Shown piece by piece: positions 63,841 to 64,000 of a stretch of 64,000 nt of DNA (positions are counted from its first letter, which is position 1; the number at the start of each line of letters is the position of its first letter). The translations under genes were made by a program, and so were the position numbers. Below the pieces are notes generated by a model. It was not told the DNA's origin and ran no database searches. It worked only from the letters and a program-made list of their open reading frames with translations. The stretch comes from Hydractinia symbiolongicarpus (lineage: Eukaryota > Cnidaria > Hydrozoa > Anthoathecata > Hydractiniidae), in contig NC_079878.1 of NCBI RefSeq assembly GCF_029227915.1, positions 33,507,501 through 33,571,500 on the forward strand, given 5' to 3'.

Positions 63841-64000
63841 TCGTTCGGGAAATGAGTTTACTCCCTGGGTACTTTCTTTGTATACTTTTAACTATACGGG
63901 CCAAGCCGGGATTTACGGGAAATCTCGGGTTTTCGTTTGCCGGCGATTAAACTTCTTTTATTCTGCGTCTCATCAAAAATGAAAACATTTTTGAAAACTA
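63841..64000 (+). repeat. Partial last monomer; array continues beyond the window
   Basis: About 158 bp of a CGTTCGGG/CTCCCTGGG monomer with AAATCTCGGG and TTCTGCGTC variants. AAATCTCGGG is seen elsewhere near 18,908, 20,524, 32,676 and 45,766. The private change CTTTTAACTATAC is present. No edge of the array is reached. Confidence 0.85.

Larger units (their letters stand above)
1..64000 (+). repeat. Satellite DNA array, ~202-bp monomer, head to tail
   Basis: The landmark CGTTC(G/T)GGAAATGAG starts at 9, 211, 413, 615 and 817 and recurs about every 202-203 bp to 63,842, giving about 316 monomers. Every copy lies in the same orientation, and I found no inverted block and no unique DNA between copies. 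Block duplications elsewhere have offsets near whole multiples of 202.5 bp (405, 810, 1,012, 1,620, 2,026, 4,454), which confirms the period. The monomer length is not a multiple of three, so reading frames rotate from copy to copy and no long frame can persist. The longest open frames, about 101 codons, are repeat read-through and not genes. The array continues past both window ends. Such arrays are typical of eukaryotic heterochromatin, including centromeres; which kind this is cannot be decided here. Orientation is arbitrary, since plus is simply the strand given. I do not recognise the family. Confidence 0.98.

Noticed and set aside
1-64000. CRISPR-like or protein-coding tandem repeat (for example a repeat domain gene)
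   Set aside because: There are no spacers, since the repeat is continuous. The 202-203-bp period is not a multiple of three and all frames carry stops in each monomer, so neither a CRISPR array nor a coding repeat is possible.

Overview
The whole 64 kb window is one uninterrupted tandem array of a satellite DNA. The monomer is about 202-203 bp (spacings of the landmark CGTTC(G/T)GGAAATGAG run 202, 202, 202... from position 9). I estimate about 316 monomers, all head to tail on the same strand. I see no gene, RNA gene, transposon, CRISPR array or other unique sequence. Open frames of 64-101 codons occur, but they are read-through of the repeat. An array this long and homogeneous points to a eukaryotic chromosome, of the kind found in centromeric, pericentromeric, subtelomeric or sex/B-chromosome heterochromatin. 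I do not recognise the family and cannot name the organism. The monomer is AT-rich (74 G+C in 202 bp in the first monomer) yet carries 13 CpGs, more than base composition predicts.

Layout. 1-9.7 kb: monomers with the GTCCC...AAATATG tail mixed with GTCTC...AAAAATG-tail monomers, arranged as overlapping 12-, 7- and 8-monomer block duplications. 9.77-10.92 kb: a two-monomer higher-order repeat. 11.14-12.77 kb and 14.2-15.5 kb: four-monomer block duplications, separated by an island that resembles the 7.5-8.4 kb segment. 16.8-54.4 kb: three successive copies (here C, A, B) of a very large higher-order unit of about 60-67 monomers (12.1-13.5 kb). A and B are almost identical; C is more diverged and differs by multi-monomer gains and losses. 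53.9-63.84 kb: nested, very recent amplifications of 22, 10 and 5 monomers.

What the window records is array evolution. Block duplications have offsets that are whole numbers of monomers, there are hybrid monomers at block junctions, a clean two-monomer deletion in copy B (junction about 45,395-45,401), and a truncated 129-bp monomer, apparently made by a 74-bp deletion between GAGTTT direct repeats, that was later copied with its block (39,688-39,816 and 52,778-52,906). Candidate functional elements are limited to conserved short dyads inside the monomer (47-64 and 89-116 in the first monomer), a G/C-free tract at the monomer junction, and high CpG content. No function can be shown from sequence alone.

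Block edges were found by eye from shared variants. They are uncertain by tens of bases wherever neighbouring monomers are identical.
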